From Fomitopsis serialis (Eukaryota > Basidiomycota > Agaricomycetes > Polyporales > Fomitopsidaceae), in NCBI RefSeq assembly GCF_022376445.1, contig NW_025955211.1:1-57158 (forward strand): DNA of 57,158 nucleotides, written 5' to 3'. Under the pieces are notes generated by a model. That model made no database searches. It was not told the origin of the DNA and worked only from the letters and a program-made list of their open reading frames with translations. The position numbers were made by a program, and so were the translations under genes. Below, in pieces: positions 54,680-57,158 of the stretch; position 1 is the stretch's first letter, and each line of letters begins with the position of its first letter.

Positions 54680-57158
54680 TCACTGCTGCTTCTTGACCAC
54701 CGCTGCCCCGTTCTGCTCAGCAGCCTCCAGCTTCCGTCTTGCCTCCCTCCGCTCCCTCCCACGCGTGATCATCGCCTTCGGCTCCAGGTCGGCAAACAGC
54801 CACTTGCACACAATCTCAATCGCCCAGCAGCCCGCAAAGTCGACAATCATCGTCGTCGTCAGCTTGTACATGAACTAGCAGTACCGGCCGACGTCAATCC
54901 GCGGCCATCAACGCATCATCAATCTAGGACTCACCGTCTGATCCATCTCGACGATTTGCAGCCAGCGGTTCAGCTCCGGGACGAAATCCGTCGCACCCGA
55001 AAACGCCACCGCGCTCGCACCCACCAGCCCATAGTACAACGCAGGGTTCTCCCGGATCCCTTCTCGGAACGGACGCCCCTGTTCCCCGCGTCAACACACG
55101 CACACAGCCATCCGCGCCCGCACTCACCTGGTAATTGATGGCAAACGTAGACACCTGTTGAGACAGGCTCAGGAGATAGATGGCCGTGTTCAGCAGGTTG
55201 GGCTCGAACTTCGCCTCAAGGTCTATCGGTCCCAGCCTGCCGCCCCATCAGCATCAACGGCGATAGCGTCCTCGCAACGCGCAACTCACTCCTCGTAGAA
55301 ACCGCACAGCTGCGTGATGTAGACCAAAGACGCAATGTGCAGCGCGAACTGGACCAGGACTGACAGCAGCACGTAGAGGTTGAAGATGTTCCCCAGCGGG
55401 CGTTCGCGCGACAGCTTCTCGACCGGCTGTAAGCTCATAATTAGTCCTCTGCCCACACATGACCGAGCACGATTACTGACCTTCGCGCGCGAGATGCACA
55501 GGAAGCAGACAGACATAAGCATTCCCGTGATAGTCACTTGGTAGTCGCCGAACTTGATGCCTTGCAGATACTGAACGCTCAGACTGTATGCCGTGATGAG
55601 ACAGTTGAGCGCCAGGATCTTGTACATCTGAATTGTGGCGACTAGAGTACAACGACCCTGTCGAATGATGTGCGTGACTGAACTGCGTCAATACTAGGTT
55701 CTCGTAGAACAAGGCTGCATTTCACTCACTGGCTGATACGTTGGACAGCTTTGAGGTGAAGGGCGCCGCGCAGGAGGCATCTCCGAGCTTAATCTTGGGC
55801 ACATCGTCCTCTTCCTCCATTGAAGCCAGTTTGTCCGTGATTGACGCCAGGTCGAACTAACCAGAACGTGAATACAAAGGCCAGCATTTGCAAAAGCAGA
55901 GGACGCTCACCTTCTCCATAGGGTTCTTCTTCCGTGCATCTTGAAATTCGGTGCTGACCTTCTTCTGAGCCTCAACGACATTAGGGTACAGGTGGGCGAT
56001 AGCAGGAGGGACAGGCGGCGGCGGCTGCCCAAAGCGCGCCGAAATCTTCAGCTGGCTCTCGTACACCTTCTTGATCCGCTCGTTCTTCTGGTGCTCCGCA
56101 ATCTTCTGCAGGTCTTCAGGCGTCCCGTCCAGCAGCGCCACGCCAATATGCGCCTGCTTCAGCGCACCAACGTCGTTCGTGCCGTCGCCCGCCATGAGCG
56201 TGACGTAGCCGAGCGACTTGAGCGTCGTGAGGATCGCCTCCTTCTGCGCGGGCGACACGCGCGCGTACACCCAGGTGTTCTGCACGATGTCGTTCCATGC
56301 CGAGCGGCCCTCGAACTGCCTCAACGCCGCGCCGGTGACGCAGATGTCGTACTCCTGGAACAGAGACCGGTCTAGCGGCTCGGAGGGATCGACAGGGATG
56401 AATTTGTGTTCGTCAACTGTGCGCCATGCGAGGTCTGATCACGCTTGTCAGACGGTGCACCGCATGCAAGTCAGAAAGTCTTACCGCCAGGATGTGTCGC
56501 ATCTTCTTTCAGATCCAAGATCAAAACATCGCGATCTACAATCTCGACGTCGCGGGCAACGTGAACTGCCGTCAGAGGGTTGTCCCCAGTGATCATGATA
56601 CACTAGGAAGCCATTTGAACGCGGGTTTGCGTGGGTCAATGTAAATTTCACGTACCCTATGTGATGAATCTACCAGCATCTTCAGCGTGACCACGGCGTC
56701 TGGCTTCAAGGGACAGTGAAATACGAGGAAGCCTGCAAAGGTGAGTCCGCTTTCCACTTGATCGCGGGTCAACTTGTTGATCTGGGATGGAAAAGCATTA
56801 CGGACCGTTTCCATCGAGGAAAACAAGGGAGAGCGTACCTTGTCCTGCGACATGCTGTCCAGCTCCTTGAACGCGATGGCGAGCACTCGGCTGCCCCGGC
56901 GAGTGTACCACTTGTACGTGTCATCGTAGAATCCGGGCACGCTCGCAAGCATTGTTTTGATAGTCTCGGGCGCACCCTTGACGGCTATGAGAGTCCTGTT
57001 GTTCGACATCGTCGAGACGGTAGACATGCGCTTCAACGCGGACGAGAACTGGAAGCGACGCCGGATGTGCAGGGAGATGTGCTGCCTGCCACCCTCGCCC
57101 TGACTGACAATATCACCTGTTCACATAGGATGAGAGGGGTATACTCGTTCACGCTGGC
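54680..57158 (-). CDS. SPF1: P5A-type ATPase Spf1 (3' part, truncated by window)
   Basis: Spf1 (ATP13A1) is an ER P5A ATPase that removes mis-inserted transmembrane helices and affects manganese and sterol homeostasis. The window holds the C-terminal half. The nucleotide-binding domain has [17 protein letters not shown] and [12 protein letters not shown] (KGAPE motif). [32 protein letters not shown] and the hinge motif [20 protein letters not shown] follow. Then an acidic linker ([20 protein letters not shown]), and the last helices including [60 protein letters not shown] and [17 protein letters not shown]. It ends in a basic, Lys/Gln-rich tail (VVKKQQ). The catalytic DKTGT site lies beyond the right edge. 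Introns are short and no frame breaks are seen. Confidence 0.94.

Overview
The window is nuclear DNA from a filamentous basidiomycete, most likely an agaricomycete of polypore type. The evidence is many 50-60 bp GT-AG introns, GC-rich coding sequence, and lineage-typical families (FunK1 kinases, RTA1-like membrane proteins, HNH_2-type nucleases, a sphingolipid C9-methyltransferase). No tRNA, rRNA, CRISPR array or complete transposon was recognised.

Layout. (1) 1-3.3 kb: an AT-richer block with one unrecognised multi-exon gene and its own TATA box. Composition changes abruptly at the 3' end of the next gene. (2) 3.3-11.6 kb: conserved genes: a DUF3292 protein (-), LSM6 (-), and the divergent pair YIF1 (-) / sphingolipid C9-methyltransferase (+). 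(3) 12-26 kb: an accessory segment built as a large imperfect inverted repeat. The left arm is HNH pseudogene (+) then sugar transporter A (+). The right arm is sugar transporter B (-) then HNH gene 2 (-). The arms meet around 17.4-18.4 kb. An IMPACT-domain gene and a third HNH copy follow. (4) 26-29 kb: a divergent pair, a stand-alone GTPBP1-type N-terminal domain protein (-) and a ubiquitin E2 with an unusual SIM-like/NLS-like tail (+). (5) 29-40 kb: a second accessory segment with an RTA1 exon relic, an HNH-like relic, two complete RTA1-like genes and a FunK1 kinase. (6) 40-57 kb: dense housekeeping genes: UTP22, IND1 (NUBPL type), a LysM secreted protein, a putative organellar protein, ULA1, PSF1, a conserved hypothetical, and the 3' part of the P5A ATPase SPF1, which runs off the right end.

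The housekeeping genes cover ribosome biogenesis (UTP22), RNA processing (LSM6), ER/Golgi function (YIF1, SPF1), mitochondrial Fe-S assembly (IND1), neddylation (ULA1) and replication (PSF1). They flank the duplicated or decaying accessory families in the middle. Five gene pairs share short divergent promoter regions.

Caution: several conserved genes, mostly between 4 and 22 kb, are broken by single-base deletions, nearly all at homopolymers. SPF1 and the long UTP22 exon show none. This looks more like uneven assembly error than wholesale gene death, so reading-frame breaks in that part should be judged with care. All intron/exon boundaries were read by eye.
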